Source: Eurosta solidaginis
Taxonomy: Eukaryota > Arthropoda > Insecta > Diptera > Tephritidae
Reading direction: 5' to 3'
NCBI RefSeq assembly: GCF_040869045.1
Contig: NW_027136968.1
Location: 372,001-436,000, forward strand
DNA length: 64,000 nt
Shown here: positions 32,101 through 44,360 of the stretch, piece after piece
How positions within the stretch are numbered: the stretch's first letter is position 1
Layout of the letters: each line of letters starts with the position of its first letter
Translations under genes and position numbers: made by a program
The notes under the pieces: generated by a model
Told to the model about the DNA's origin: nothing
Database searches by the model: none
Seen by the model: the letters and a program-made list of their open reading frames with translations, nothing else

Positions 32101-34564
32101 TGACCTTGGGTCAAACTGATCCTTCTTCCAACGGAGGATATAGATTGCGAAAGGACCAAGAGCTCCTTCTAACAATTCCTCCGTCCCTCTACCGCCCTCT
32201 TTCCCACTTTCCACCTTCCGATAGAACCCCCCTCCGTCTCTCTTCCTCGAATCCTAAGCGGAAGACCAGAAGAGTACCGTCGAGGGAAAGGGATGACCAA
32301 AAACCCCAGCTCTCGTTTCCCCGAAACCAGGCCAACCAACAACCCTACCGCAGATCCGTTATCTGCCTTTATCTGAATTCGGCCCATTATATTTTTTAAA
32401 TTTCGAAACAAATGCATTCGGCTCATTAAATTTTTAATTTTCAAAAAAAAAAACCATCCCACAATTCACTCGCTAACCCCGAGCGAGGACACCAGAACCT
32501 TAACGCAGGCTCAGGGTCTGCCACAGAACGCAGATGCACTCAGCCAAAGGCACGAGGCCAACAGAATTTTTATTCAAGGAAAAGGGACAGCCGTATTTTA
32601 AATATGTGTTCACATCCTTGTACAAAAAATATAATAATAATACTAAATTTGTAAATTCCAACAATATTCATTTTCTGGTCAATATTTCATCAATTGATAA
32701 AGATTTAGGTGGGTTTGATCATTCTTCCATAACTTTTTTGAAGAATGACGTACGTTAGAGTTTTATTCGCAAATATACTATTTAAAATTTTGTTTGAAAT
32801 ACTCCCTATCAGAGCATAAGCCCCGTGCATTTGGGGAATTAATGATAAGCAGTCTGAGAACCTACGTTCTTGAGCGACTCTAAGATACGGCTTTCTTTGT
32901 GACAACTCCTGATATATGAAATTTTTGCAAAACGATTTGGAACCGGCATCCCACCTGGGCTGATACTCTACTCAGAATCCCACCTGGGGTGATACTCTAC
33001 TCAGCAGCCACAATGAACCGACACAAAAAAATAAAATAAAATTGCTTATTTTCTCAGAACTTTATAATCTCACCTTGACTTTGACAAAAGCGGTAAGCTT
33101 TGTGCGGTCCGGCTCTATAGGGAGTATTCATCTTTTTATTCTCTAATTTCGAAAAATGGCTTTCCGTTAAGTATTCATAGAAGTGTTCCGGATAAAACGT
33201 TGGTTCAGAGTATTCCGACCACGTTCATTTAAAACTACCTCACGAGCGACGAATATATCAAATAGGTATATACACAATATCCCAAAGATAAACAGATTTC
33301 CCCAAATCCTTAAGTGGAGGCGAATGTTCCGAACATACGGAAGGAATAAGTTAACATGCTCAATGGGTACATTTCGTTACATAGGACAACTGTAAGTGGA
33401 ACGATCCACTAGTCGACTTTTGATGTTGCACGATGAATTTGAATTGTTTTAGGTTTCGTATGTTCATAGGTTTACGAAAGTGCACGATTATTTGGTGTCC
33501 GCACTTTCCATAAAGCCTAGACTCAACCACACTAATACACCATGTCGTAGTTACTAAATTCATTAAGAAATCAGAAAAAAGGTTCAAAGAATTATGCAGT
33601 TCAGTACTTATCGGGTATTTGTAACCTGATTGCTTCCTAGTTAAATTACTAATTGTTATTCATGCTAAAACCGCCCTAACTTCTTCCACACAATTTCAAA
33701 ATTTCATCACTCGTTAGAATATATTTTCGATACACAAATTTATTTATACTTTAACAAGAAAAATTGTACCTCGAATAGGTAGCTAGTGCAGTAATATTGG
33801 TAGAAACGAGAACTAGTTAATAAACAGCTGTGGGGAAGTATGAAGTCACTCACCTGGTTTTTTCTTGCAATTTTGAATAAAATATGAAATATTAAACGTT
33901 TGGTGGATGTGGTGTAGTGGAAAGTTGTACGATGCCACGTTGACAAAGCGCTTTATGCTGATCTCCTATGCTGAGACAAACATTGTTTTTGATGTGATAG
34001 CAGCCCTACCGGATAACTTGTAGCTATTTGGGAGCATATGGAAAAATATTAGTTTAAATTTTTTACTATTTATGGTTCAACAACAGCAATTTTGTTAACA
34101 AACTCATTAGGAAAGACATCTAATCGGATAGCGAAAGCTCGCAGATTCTTGCATAAATCAACACGAATTCGTCAACAAAGCAATATATTCTAGCTCAAAA
34201 TGCAAAGAAAATGGTTTATGCGTGACGCCTTCCTGTACCAATGAGATCGTACCAAAATGCAATCAAGGCATCCTCACCAAAAATTAAGATCCATCCAGAG
34301 CGGCAACCGTTCACTAGCATATTACGACTCTAAAGCTTCTCGATGTTGTGACATAAAATCTTCAGGACATTACCCCCACGTTGGCACTTCCAAATCGGGT
34401 ATATCCTCATGTATTCTTTAAATATCAGTGGGTCTGAATAGCAGCCTGGTATACATTTGTCTGGTATCTTGCTTTGTAAACGCTGTATGGATTCTGGACA
34501 CACGGCGGGCATCCAAATCGGACGCACATGTTGTGTTAACTTCTCCTAAAATTTCCATACGTCA
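32101..34564. other. 2.4 kb without a recognisable gene
   Basis: No open frame resembles a known protein. 32101-32460 is pyrimidine-rich and ends in an A-run (tttttaattttcaaaaaaaa), possibly the 3' end of an unidentified retroposon. 32949-33006 holds two direct copies of a 29-bp unit (cccacctggg..tgatactctactcag). These lie inside a possible inverted-repeat element bounded by atactccctat (about 32801) and atagggagtat (about 33117). The remainder to 34564 is AT-rich and featureless to me. Confidence 0.5.
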
Positions 34565-37387
34565 CTTTATTGCAATAATTGCTGTATTTTTAACACATTA
34601 CCTGTGCCCGCATATGCGCATATACCTACCATGGTTGTAGCCATTGAACGATATGGTTCATCCAATACTTCCAGTTAACAAAACAGCTTCAGTGGACCTT
34701 TGTCGTCCTAAATACAGTGGGCCCAATCCTAACCACAAGAAACGCGGGTAAGTGTCCTTTTAGATAAGACTTTGACAGGCCCATTATAGTTTGTAATAAA
34801 ATTATTATTATTAAATTATTATTTCTGCATTACACGAACCAACAGGTATTAAACCCAATGAAAAAGCTGTTCTGCCCATGACTTCTACATTGGCCACATT
34901 TTTACCATTTGTAGCAAATACAGTTTGTAATGTGTCTATAACAAGTGTGCGATTGGACCCAGCATAAGCAATACCTAGACCAAGTATGGCAACGATACGC
35001 ATCCATGTACTTTGATTATCAATAGAATCGGAAAGTTAAGCATGTGCAGGATCAACCTCATTCCGTATGCCACAATTTACTATACAACAAGCAAGTAAAG
35101 CGCCGGACTTTATATAATCGTCGGTAGAATATAGATATTTATCTATCATAGTTAAACCACCATCAACGTCCCACAATAGAATGAGCCCAAGTGAAGCTGT
35201 AGCTGATAGCATACCATGCTCTTTATTCTTATACAACCATCTATTGCCATCTTCTGAGAGTAGTTTATCCACACCAAAACCTGCATTTACAAAGCCATTA
35301 ACTAGCGGCCAAATTTTGTTTTGCCGAATACACTTGTTTAGGTGCAAAACGAGTTCGCGCATTATCCAAATGTGATTTATGTATATCCTCTGGTGTTTTG
35401 GCTTCCATAATATCTAATTCGCGTGCCAAATCCAAGAAATGCTTCTTCAAATTTGCGCTTGACATAATCTCCATTAGATCATCACAATCCGGCAAGACTC
35501 ATCTAATTTCGGACATAATGGCTGGCGTGCTAACATGAAAGCGAACGGTTTTTGCATAGCAGACTCTTTTGGCTCTTTGAATATTTCTGTTATCTTTATT
35601 AATATTTGAACTTTACTTTATATTTCTGTTATCTTTTCCATATCATTTAACATAAGCGCTAAACACAAAGCTTGTGTATTCTGATTAAATTTCCGTGCCA
35701 ATTATAAAGCCGTTTCTAAAATTGTAGTATTATCGGGTTCCGGTACTTAGGGGTAACAGGATTGTAAGTACAAACATACACGTGGATCTGCTGATTCATC
35801 TACATATTCGTGCAACAATTGTAAATGATCAATCTCAATCAATAGATCGCAAGCATCTGCTTCGGCATTATGTTCCATATTATAAGGTGTAGTCTCTTTT
35901 ACCAATTCAATTGTTGCTGTTTGATTGTTTGCACAGTTTGACGATGTACTTGCGACTGTTGTTGTGTATAAAAATTCTGATTTGGTGGTTGTTGTTGGCA
36001 TTGCTGTTTCAATTGTTGCAAATCTCTTTGTGCTCGAATAGTACGTTTGCTGCCGCCCAAGCAAATCTCCATGGCACATGATTAAATGTATGACAAAAAT
36101 GTGGCAAATAAAATTTCGCTTTGTTGTCGTTGTTGTTGTAAGAAGCTCTTCAAAAATATGGCAGTGCGTATGGACGTCGAAGTGCTTGAATTTGAGGACG
36201 ACTTTAAAACTTTGCTTCTATACATTAAGTCATTCATTCAAGCCCTTTGAAGCATTAACGGTCTTATATTAAGTTGACAAGAAAAAACTTATGTTAATGT
36301 TCATTATCAAGCGCCATCGTCATTTTTCTGTGTCGTACCTTTGTTATATTTCGTACGTTTTTGGCTTTGACTGGCTGCGCCCTTTGTTGTTATATATTAT
36401 TTCTTTAACTTTTTCGCACTTAACCAAACAGTGGTGACATTTATTACGACATTATGACCAAAAGGGACGTTCCATATATAATTTTTTTTTTTTATATTTG
36501 GTCTTGTATATTCATATGTGTGCACAAAATCATGCTAGCGCACACACTTAGAAAAACGCTAAATAAGCATTTGCAGCCTTGCATGGCATCGCTCGGCGAG
36601 TTCCTTTTAACGCTTTAATGTGTAAGCGCACATAACTCTGTAAATTATTTTTCTAGAATTACTGTCACAAAATTGCTACTCTTTATTGTTTATTCAACGA
36701 GTTGTGCTTGAAATTCTCCCGATGTATCGAGATAATGTGCTGCTATTTCCCCAGACAAATGACGCACATATTGATGTCCCCATTCACCAAATTTTTGCAA
36801 ACGATCACAAAGAAAACGATATGCCAAGCAATCCTTGCTACTACTCATTGTCATGGAGAGCACCGATATAATATCGGCACATAGTCGGCGCGTTTGTTGA
36901 TCGGATATTTTGCTTATACAAAGTCTTCATGGTATCATAATGAGGACGCATGAACTTAAAAGGTTTTGGAACAGAAGTCATAGACGTAGTTGAGGCACGT
37001 ATCAACGGTGCCAACATTTCAAATGCTGGTAAGTATAACGCCTTATCAGGCTCTTGAAGACGATTGACCCACATTTCCAGTTCATCTTGCAGTTGCTGAT
37101 TTTCATCAGACAATTCGTGCTCTTTACGTTCACAGAGGTTCCAACATTTTGCCACAACCTTGAAAGAGAAAATTTCATTAATACATGCGTCAATGGGCAT
37201 AGCAAAGGTGTGGCAACTGACGGCGCGGCGGACGCCAGTACATACAAAAAAGAAACCCAAGAAAAACCAAAAATCTGGCGTCCTGTCCGATGACCATCAC
37301 TATCCACCAGAATTACCTGAAAAGAAAAAGTTGAATTATCCATAAGTTCTCAACCATATTTATAATTGAATGTTAAATTTTACTTAC
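34565..37387 (-). pseudogene. Rpn1/PSMD2-like proteasome subunit paralogue, decayed, copy 1
   Basis: Minus-strand pieces in order match the 26S proteasome base subunit Rpn1 (human PSMD2), which docks ubiquitin receptors. The N-terminal part at 37150-36700 reads [20 protein letters not shown], then [20 protein letters not shown] and, after a frameshift near 36910, [18 protein letters not shown]. After an apparent intron, the next exon (about 35935-34565) reads [78 protein letters not shown] and [17 protein letters not shown]. Damage includes a TAA at 35747-35749 in place of Tyr before VPEP and several frameshifts. About the last third of Rpn1 is absent. A small upstream intron has intact gtaagt and ttttcag sites (37386 to 37321). 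Confidence 0.85.
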
Positions 37388-38823
37388 CCTTATTCTGCAT
37401 CCAATGATCACCAAACGATTATACTACGGCCAAGCGCCGTAGTAAAAAGAATGAAACAACCGAAAATCTTTCGATTTGTCCCGTTTGTTTCAATTCAGAG
37501 GAATTTACATTCTATACACGGGTGCGTATGAATGTGCGCATTTTTTTTGTCTTTGCTGCTGGTAAATATCTACCAGTGCACGGACTTCTTTAAAAGCAAA
37601 ATGTTGGTAGACGAAAAATGGTAGTAGAAGTTTCAAGAAAACAATAACTACAGTTTATATTTATACCAAAAAATTCCCAATTATTGTAAAACAAACAAAT
37701 CACTAAATAAATCATATACCAAAACGTCTAACTACCACAACAATTTTCCAATGAACCAAAAAACTTGCCACATTATAACTTATTTCGGCATGTTATTCGA
37801 CAAAGTATTCACACATACAAAAAGATAACAATAGCGCCGAAAATTATTTGCGTGCTCAGTTACTACATTTATTTCAGAAACAAATTTATTTCCGCTTTGC
37901 ATTTGTGCACAACTTTGTTCAAATTTCGTTGAGGTGGTTAGTGTAACCGCCTAATATTAGTTGGTTGCGCTCAGCAATTAAATACGTTTACAAAATTATC
38001 ACAGTATTTGTTCTCAATGCAAAAATACTGTAATATTCGTAGATTTTGAGCATTGGTGATAGTAGTAGTAGGAAATGAAAATGGGTCAGAAAAGTTAGTA
38101 AATCTACCAATGCGGTAAGGTCCGTTTACTGACTGTCCATATACCTATACCAACGTATGTACATATATATGCCGAGGCTTAGATGTAAATTATATTAGGG
38201 ATGCATAAAAAGATGCAAACGGGTACACAAAAACTCGTTTCTGACAAATCCGTATCGGAGCCAAATACACTTCGGGAACCGTGTCATTTGCTAAAGGCCG
38301 TCAATTAAACTGGAGAAAATTTGAACAAATAATCGAAGGGCAATACAAAAAAATAAAAAACTATACACTTTATAAATTTCTCCTGCTTCCAAAACAAATA
38401 TTTTTTTTTTTCTTTTTCTTTATATGGCATAAAAATTTTGCAGTCCAAACATTTTTTTTTGCGGCGGGCAGAAATCTTGTTGGCTTTTAGCACCAACAAC
38501 ACAAATAACAGCGACTCAAAAGAACCCACGTTATACACTCTCTACCCAACTCGGTACCAAAATGTGAGTACCGAATAACGTAAATGCTCATTTTTCGGCA
38601 GCACTAATAGGCCGGGCTAGCTAAAACGCTACCGGGTGACACAAAATAATGAAAATAGGGCACAACAGACCCAGGCACATAACGCGCATTGAAAGAGCCC
38701 ATGCACATAACATGCGCGAGCTATGAATGTCGTCTTAGGCATCTACCGAGGTTCACCCTACCCATGCGCAAAATTTAATTAACAAAGTTATGGCTCACTC
38801 GCCACCGAACGCGTGACATAGTC
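37388..38823. other. Non-coding part of the segmental duplication
   Basis: No credible gene. It includes a short perfect inverted repeat (ctacggc/gccgtag at about 37423-37442), T-runs near 38400 and 38452, and aggccgggctagctaaaacg near 38610. It is upstream of both the minus-strand Rpn1-like gene and the plus-strand protease remnant, so it would have held their divergent promoters. I see no firm promoter element. Confidence 0.5.
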
Positions 38824-39935
38824 GTGATGAAATCAACAGAATTTCCGTTTATTTTTCTTCCACACTCTCTGCATAGAATGACTCGTTACGCTTCACAACG
38901 CAGGAGGACTGAGCGCCAGGCCGCTCTCTACCCAAAGCCGTGCTATCTATGTAAAGCACAGCATCCGATCAGGTCGTGTCCGGTATATCGCGCAAAGTCT
39001 CCGCTGCAACGACTGCGCGAGATTATAAAAGTCAATTATTGCCAGAACTGTCTGTCGATGGTACATCGTGCCCGAGACTGCACGAGTCAGGGCAGGTGCC
39101 GAAGATGGGGTAGCAACCATCATACCACGTTGCACCTGTCGATGGAGGACTTGTCATCCGAGCCAGAGCCGCTGAAGAGCTAGAACCAGCTGGTCACTAA
39201 AGAAGAGGAAGAAGGGTATGAGCAGATGCCTACGATGCAAGAGGTGAACGACGAGACGATGGATGAGGCGGTGTCTCTCCACGCGGCCGAGTCGGCCTTT
39301 ACCGACGAGCAGCAATTACCAGCAGGAGTGGAGCGGGCTCCCATTTAGTCCGTTACGACCCTAGGGGATCGGAATCACGGCCGTTCCGACCCCTACTCGC
39401 GCACGAAAAACGACAGGAAAGTGGAGCGGAATCACGGCCTTTCCGCCCACCCACGCAACGACGCACGCGAGCACCACAACGAACGTGCGAGCGCAGACTG
39501 GCCACTCGGCTGCGCCAGCTACGCACTACCCGAAACCAGCAGCTCGAGCACAGGTACGGAAGACTGGCCACTCGGGCACGCCAGCTACCTCACAACAGTT
39601 CCTTCCGGAACGGAGTCATTCCCGCCCGTACTACAGCCGGCCCAAGCATTCGCCCAATGGCTACTCTGGCGCCAACTGCAGTCGTGAAGGTGGAAGCCGG
39701 GGGGTGGTTGCACCTCATTCGTGCACTCCTCTATACATGTTCCCCCCGCACAACGATCGACCGTAGGCTGGCGCGAGAGTTAGCACTGCCGACGACCAAC
39801 GCCTCCGGTGAAAATGGCTGTTTTATTCGATTTCGGGACAAAATTGGACAAACGAAGACGGTGACGACTCACGCAGCTTGCGTCGATGGTTATAGACGCA
39901 TCAGCCCCACGTACAACGTCGACCCCACCGTCGCG
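38824..39935 (+). pseudogene. BEL/Pao-type zinc-knuckle and DUF1758 protease remnant, copy 1
   Basis: Starts about ATG 38824. The frame has an Arg-rich stretch (RYASQRRRTERQA), then CYLCKAQHPIRSCPVY and CQNCLSMVHRARDC, zinc-binding patterns placed before the protease in BEL/Pao polyproteins. The last knuckle reads CRRWGSNHHTTLH, with Trp where Cys is expected. Stops follow at about 39181 and 39346, then a Pro/Ser/Thr-rich spacer. The protease-like part begins near 39657 (TAVVKVEAGG) with LLYTCSPRTTIDRRLAREL. The expected Asp of the active loop is Tyr. Satellite replaces the rest from 39936. Confidence 0.7.
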
Positions 39936-41735
39936 CAAAACTTCAAATTAATCAGACTTCTAGAAACTGCTGAAAGTTAAGCTCAAAGATTCCGTTACAT
40001 AGATACAGGCCAAGCTAATAAAAGCGTGTTAAAAAGGGCTCCAGTATGCTCTTTCGTAGATGTGCCATGCATCCACTTCTATCATTAATAAAGTAATGCG
40101 TTTTTCGCATTATGTGCAAGGTTTCAAATCTATGGCCATTAGGGGTGGTCATAAGTTCAATTCACCTTATTTCCGTTCACCTTATGTCACCCCACCATCA
40201 CATTATTGCATTGTCATCGAGCCTTGATACGTGTGCAAAGTTTCAATCAAACTTATGGCCATTCAAAGTGGTAATAAGGCCAATTGACCTTATGGCCGTT
40301 GACCTTATGTCACCACACCATCACATTAATGCCATTGTCATCGAGCCTTGATACGTGTGCAAAGTCTCAATCAAACCTATGGTCATTAAAAGTGGCTATA
40401 AGGCCAATAGACCTTATGGCCGTTGACCTTATGTCACCACACCATCACATTAGTGCATTGCCATCGAGCTTTGATACGTGTGCAAAGGTTCCATCAAACT
40501 TATGTCCATTTAAAGTGGTAATAAGGCCAATTGACCTTATGCCCGTTGACCTTATGTCACCGCACCATCGCATAATGCATTGTCATCGGTCCTTGATACG
40601 TATGCAAAGTTTCAAATTAATCAGACGTCTAGAAGCCAGTGAAAATTAAGCTCAAAAATTCCGTTACATAGATACAGGCCAAGCTAATAAAAGCGTGTTA
40701 ATAAAGGAATGCGTTTTTCGCATTATGTGCAAGGTTTCAATTCTATGGCCATATGGGGTGGTCATAAGTTCAATTGACACTATATCCGTTAACCTTATGC
40801 CACCACACCATGACATTAAAGCATTGCCATCGAGCCTTGATACGTGTGCAAAGTTTCAATCAAACTTATGGCCATTCAAAGTGGTAATAAGGCCAACTGA
40901 CCTTATGGCCGTTGACCTTATGTCACCACACCATCACATTAATGCATTGTAATCAAGCCTTGCTACGTATGCAAAGTTTCAATCAAACTTATGGCCGTTC
41001 AAATTGGTAATAAAGCCAATTGACCTTATGGCCGTTGACCTTATGTCACCACACCATCACATTAATGCATTGTTATTGGTCCTTGATACGTGTGCAAAGT
41101 TTCAAATTAATTAGACTTCTAGAAACTGCTAAAAGTTAAGCTCAAAAATTCCGTTACATAGATACAGGCCAAGCTAATAAAAGCGTGTTAAAAAGGGCTC
41201 CAGTATGCTCTTTCGTAGATGTGCCATGCATTCACTTCTATCATTAATAAAGGAATGCGTTTTTCGCATTGTGTGCAAGGTTTCAAATGTATGGCCATTT
41301 GGGGTGGTCATAAGTTCAATTGGCCTTATGTCCGTTATCCTTATGTCACCCCACCATCACATTATGGCATTGTCATCGAGCCTTGATACGTGTACAAAGT
41401 TTCAATCAAACTTATGGCCATTCAAAGTGGTAATAAGGCCAATTTACCTTATGGCCGTTGATCTTATATCAACACACCATCACATTAATGCATTGCCATC
41501 GAGCCTTAATACGTGTGCAAAGTTTCAATAAAACTTATGGCCATTCAAAGTGGTAATAAGGCCAATTGACCTTATGGCCGTTGACCTAATGTCACCACAT
41601 CATCACATTAATGCATTGTCATCGGTCCTTGATACGTATGCAAAGTTTCAAATTAATCAGACGTCTAGAAACCGGTGAAAATTAAGCTCAAAAATTCCGT
41701 TACATATATACAGGCCAAGCAAATAAAAGCGTGTT
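39936..41735 (+). repeat. 123-bp higher-order satellite, array 5
   Basis: Enters in the linker (cttcaaattaatcagacttc) and then shows three leaders, near 40030, 40690 and 41180, each followed by 123-bp monomers and a terminal variant plus linker. The middle leader lacks the gggctccagtatgctc portion, as at 12065, defining two leader types. Ends at aaataaaagcgtgttaatta. Confidence 0.92.
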
Positions 41736-41756
41736 AATTAAAAACACATTGTTTAT

Positions 41757-41882
41757 GTGATCTTTCTAAGAGTCTTCAACAAACCAACTTCTTCGATTAT
41801 TTCTTCTACATCCAGGCGATATTACAACTCATTTTCAATGGATATAAGGGAACATATATTCAATCTTTCGTCAGACATTTCT
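41757..41882 (-). pseudogene. Possible hAT-family transposase C-terminal fragment
   Basis: A minus-strand frame of about 41 codons starting MSDERLNICSLISIENEL, then a stop, then RLDVEEIIEEV. It has the look of the end of the hAT dimerisation region (SxERLNxLxxLSIExE). It is too short and damaged to be certain. Nothing of the catalytic domain is nearby. Confidence 0.35.
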
Positions 41883-42328
41883 TAACTTATTTATTGTCAT
41901 AAAATATCGCAATTTTGTTACAAGCTGTCGAGATTTAATAATTTAAATTTATCTGTCTTATCAAATGCACATGGAGTCGGCCTAAAACGTGTAGGATGAC
42001 CAAGTATGGTTCCCAATAGCACACCACATTCCGGAATCCGGAATCCTGACATTTATCACGAAAAAATATTATTATTATTATTTTTGGTTTACCATACATA
42101 TTTCATGCTCTTTTAATGACGGAAAGTTTCAAGACCGGGGCAGATTCCTGCAGGAACGATAATGGCGACCTGGTAACTGACGAACAGAGTGCTGGGGAAG
42201 ACGAACCTGATACCCCGATCGCCGAAAAAAACGCTCCGGCATCCAACTAGTGAAGTGCCGAGTAATGAAGGGAAACCAGCCGGGCTGTTCAAACATGTAG
42301 AGTTGGTATAAGATAAAGAAGCAAAAAA

Positions 42329-42960
42329 GTGGGTCTTGCGGCAAACGAGGACAAGGCGAAGTTCTTGCTGTTATTGTGCCCTTGTAGCCACGCCACTGTT
42401 GACGGATATATATTCGAGACTGTGAAGGGTTTGGTCTATTTGGGAAGCAGCATTAAAAGCAAAAACAATGTTAGTCTAGAAATCAAACGGAAAATAACTC
42501 TTGGCAACAAGTGCTTCTTTAGGCAATTGAAAACAAAAGTCCTCTCTCGACGAACAAAAATCTCGCTCTACAAGTCACTCATCATACCTGTCCTGATGTA
42601 TGGCTAGGAATTATGGAAGGTGTGAATAGAAGATGAGATGGCTCTTGGAATATTCGAGGAAAAGTTCTCCGGAAGACTTTTAGTCCTGTCCGTGATGCCG
42701 ACGACGAGTATCGACGGAAGTATAATGGGCTATATGAGCTTTTCGCAGATATGACGATAGTGCAGGTAATAAATACAGAAAGCTTCGATAGCTAGGTCAT
42801 GTTATGCGGATGAACGAATAAGTTCCGGCCAAGAAGGAAAGTAGCAGTTTGTAAGTAGAAGAAAGTGAAGACTTTCACTGAGTTGCGAGAGTCAGTTGGA
42901 GGAAGATTTGACTGGCGACTGTTATCGCAAAATAGTGTTAGCTAACCTCACTGACTCAAC
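42329..42960 (+). pseudogene. RTE-like LINE RT C-terminal fragment, decayed
   Basis: Reads GLAANEDKAKFLLLL, then GLVYLGSSIKSKNNVS, LSRRTKISLYKSLIIPVLMYG, a stop in place of the usual S/AE-x-W context, and further frames with LGIFEEKFSG. This is the post-RT region of RTE-like LINEs, homologous in layout to 46552-47133. The catalytic core is absent. The sequence decays beyond recognition by about 42960. The left boundary is uncertain. Confidence 0.6.
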
Positions 42961-43029
42961 GCACTTCATTTTTTACTCAACTAGTAGACCAGGCATACGT
43001 TGTTCTGCCCTAAATTTGGCCTATCTGCA

Positions 43030-43320
43030 TACATTTTTATAAGCTTTTTCCGTCTAACTCTGCCCTACCCCTCTACACTTTTTCCTAATCTTTTTATTCA
43101 CTCCTCCCTCCGTCTTTTTCGCTTCATATCAATCTTCTTCTCATTCTATCTCTTTCTCAGTCTCCTTCTCTCTTTTCACTTCTCTCAAGTTTTTCTCCTT
43201 CTTCTCCATCTCTTATTGCCAGTCCCAGAGGGTGGTATGTATTTTGTTCCACCCCCTCTCCGAGTCGCAGTCTCAGTCACAGCCCTAGTCCTAATCCCAG
43301 TCCCAGTCCGTCTCTGGTAT
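43030..43320 (+). other. Pyrimidine-rich tract with CAGTCC-type repeats
   Basis: About 43030-43200 is almost entirely C and T (for example cttcttctcattctatctct). It is followed at 43260-43310 by degenerate repeats of agtcncagtc. The long plus-strand frame across it is compositional (Phe/Leu/Ser) and not a credible protein. Confidence 0.75.
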
Positions 43321-43439
43321 ACTTCCTCGAAAAAGGCATCGTAAATATTAATATAGGTAAATTTATATACCAAATTTCAGGCAAATCGAATAGGACGTAT
43401 GTAAATAGGTATGTGGGTATTATTAATTCTTGCCTTTAT

Positions 43440-44360
43440 TTCGGCTTCGCATGCATATTTATCAGTTTTGCCAGGTTGATGCGACTAAATCGAATATCAC
43501 AATGAACTTTAGAGCTCTCAGCAACAGCTTTCATTTGATATCCATAATACACACACATTCTAGGGGTATCCGGGTCCATGTTTTGGCCTATATCTCGAGA
43601 ACCTAGGCACTCAGCAGTGTAAAACTTACTCTGTATTATAGCGCACATCAACAGCATCAATTTGATACCCATAATATAAAAACACATTCTAGGTGTATCC
43701 GGGTCTATGTTTTGGCCTATATCTCGAGACCGTAGTCACCCAGCGGTGTAAAACTTACTCTGTACTAAAGCATACATCAACAGCTTCAATTTGATACCCA
43801 TAATGTAAAAGCACATTCTAGGTGTATCCGGGTCCACGTTTTATGCTATATCTCGAGACCCTAGCCTCCCAGTTGTATGAAAATTGTCCTTTACTATAGC
43901 ACTCATCAACTGTTTTCATTTGATATCCATATTGTATAAACACATTCTAGGGGTACCCGGGTCCACGTTTTATGCTATATCTCGAGACCCTAGCCTCCCA
44001 GTTGTATGAAAATTGTCCTGTACTATAGCACTCATCAACAGTTTTCATTTGATATCCATATTGTATAAACACATTCTAGGGGTACCTGGGTCCACGTTTT
44101 GGGCTATATCTCGAGACTCTAGCCTCCCAGTTGTATGAAAATCATCCCGTAATATAGCACTCATCAACAGCTTTCATTTGATATCCATATTGTATAAACA
44201 CATTCTAGGGGTACCCGGGTCGACGTTTTGGCCTATATCTCGAGACCCTAGGCACCCAGGTATATGAAAATTATTCTGAACTATAGCACTCTTCAACAGC
44301 TTTCATTTGATATCCATATTGTATAAACACATTCTAGGGGTACACGGGTCCACGTTTTGA
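43440..44360. repeat. Tandem repeat, about 129-bp period, roughly seven units
   Basis: Units are marked by tttcatttgatatccatatt, acacattctaggggtacccg and tatatctcgagaccctag, spaced about 129 bp (for example acattctagg at about 43941, 44070 and 44199). Units become more alike toward the right. It shares a motif order with the array at 45900-47560. Confidence 0.85.

Larger units (their letters stand above)
36403..39935. repeat. Segmental duplication, copy 1 (partner 58305-62027)
   Basis: Collinear and highly similar to 58305-62027 from cgcacttaaccaaacagtgg to cgtacaacgtcgacccc. The left border lies in the putative Rpn1-like intron. The right border is satellite, beginning 39936. The two copies differ by small indels and by a 188-bp insertion with 13-bp duplication in copy 2 only. 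Confidence 0.92.

Noticed and set aside
34330..34527. Further Rpn1-like exon (frame with GGNVLKI)
   Set aside because: The true counterpart, [15 protein letters not shown], lies upstream on the minus strand at about 34570-34640; the similarity here is short and out of order.
38281..38490. Small gene starting SFAKGRQLNWRKFEQ, present in both duplication copies
   Set aside because: Frames diverge between copies after T-run indels and no domain is recognisable; conservation follows from the recent duplication.
43000..43344. Membrane protein gene
   Set aside because: The hydrophobic frame is a translation of a pyrimidine-rich tract.
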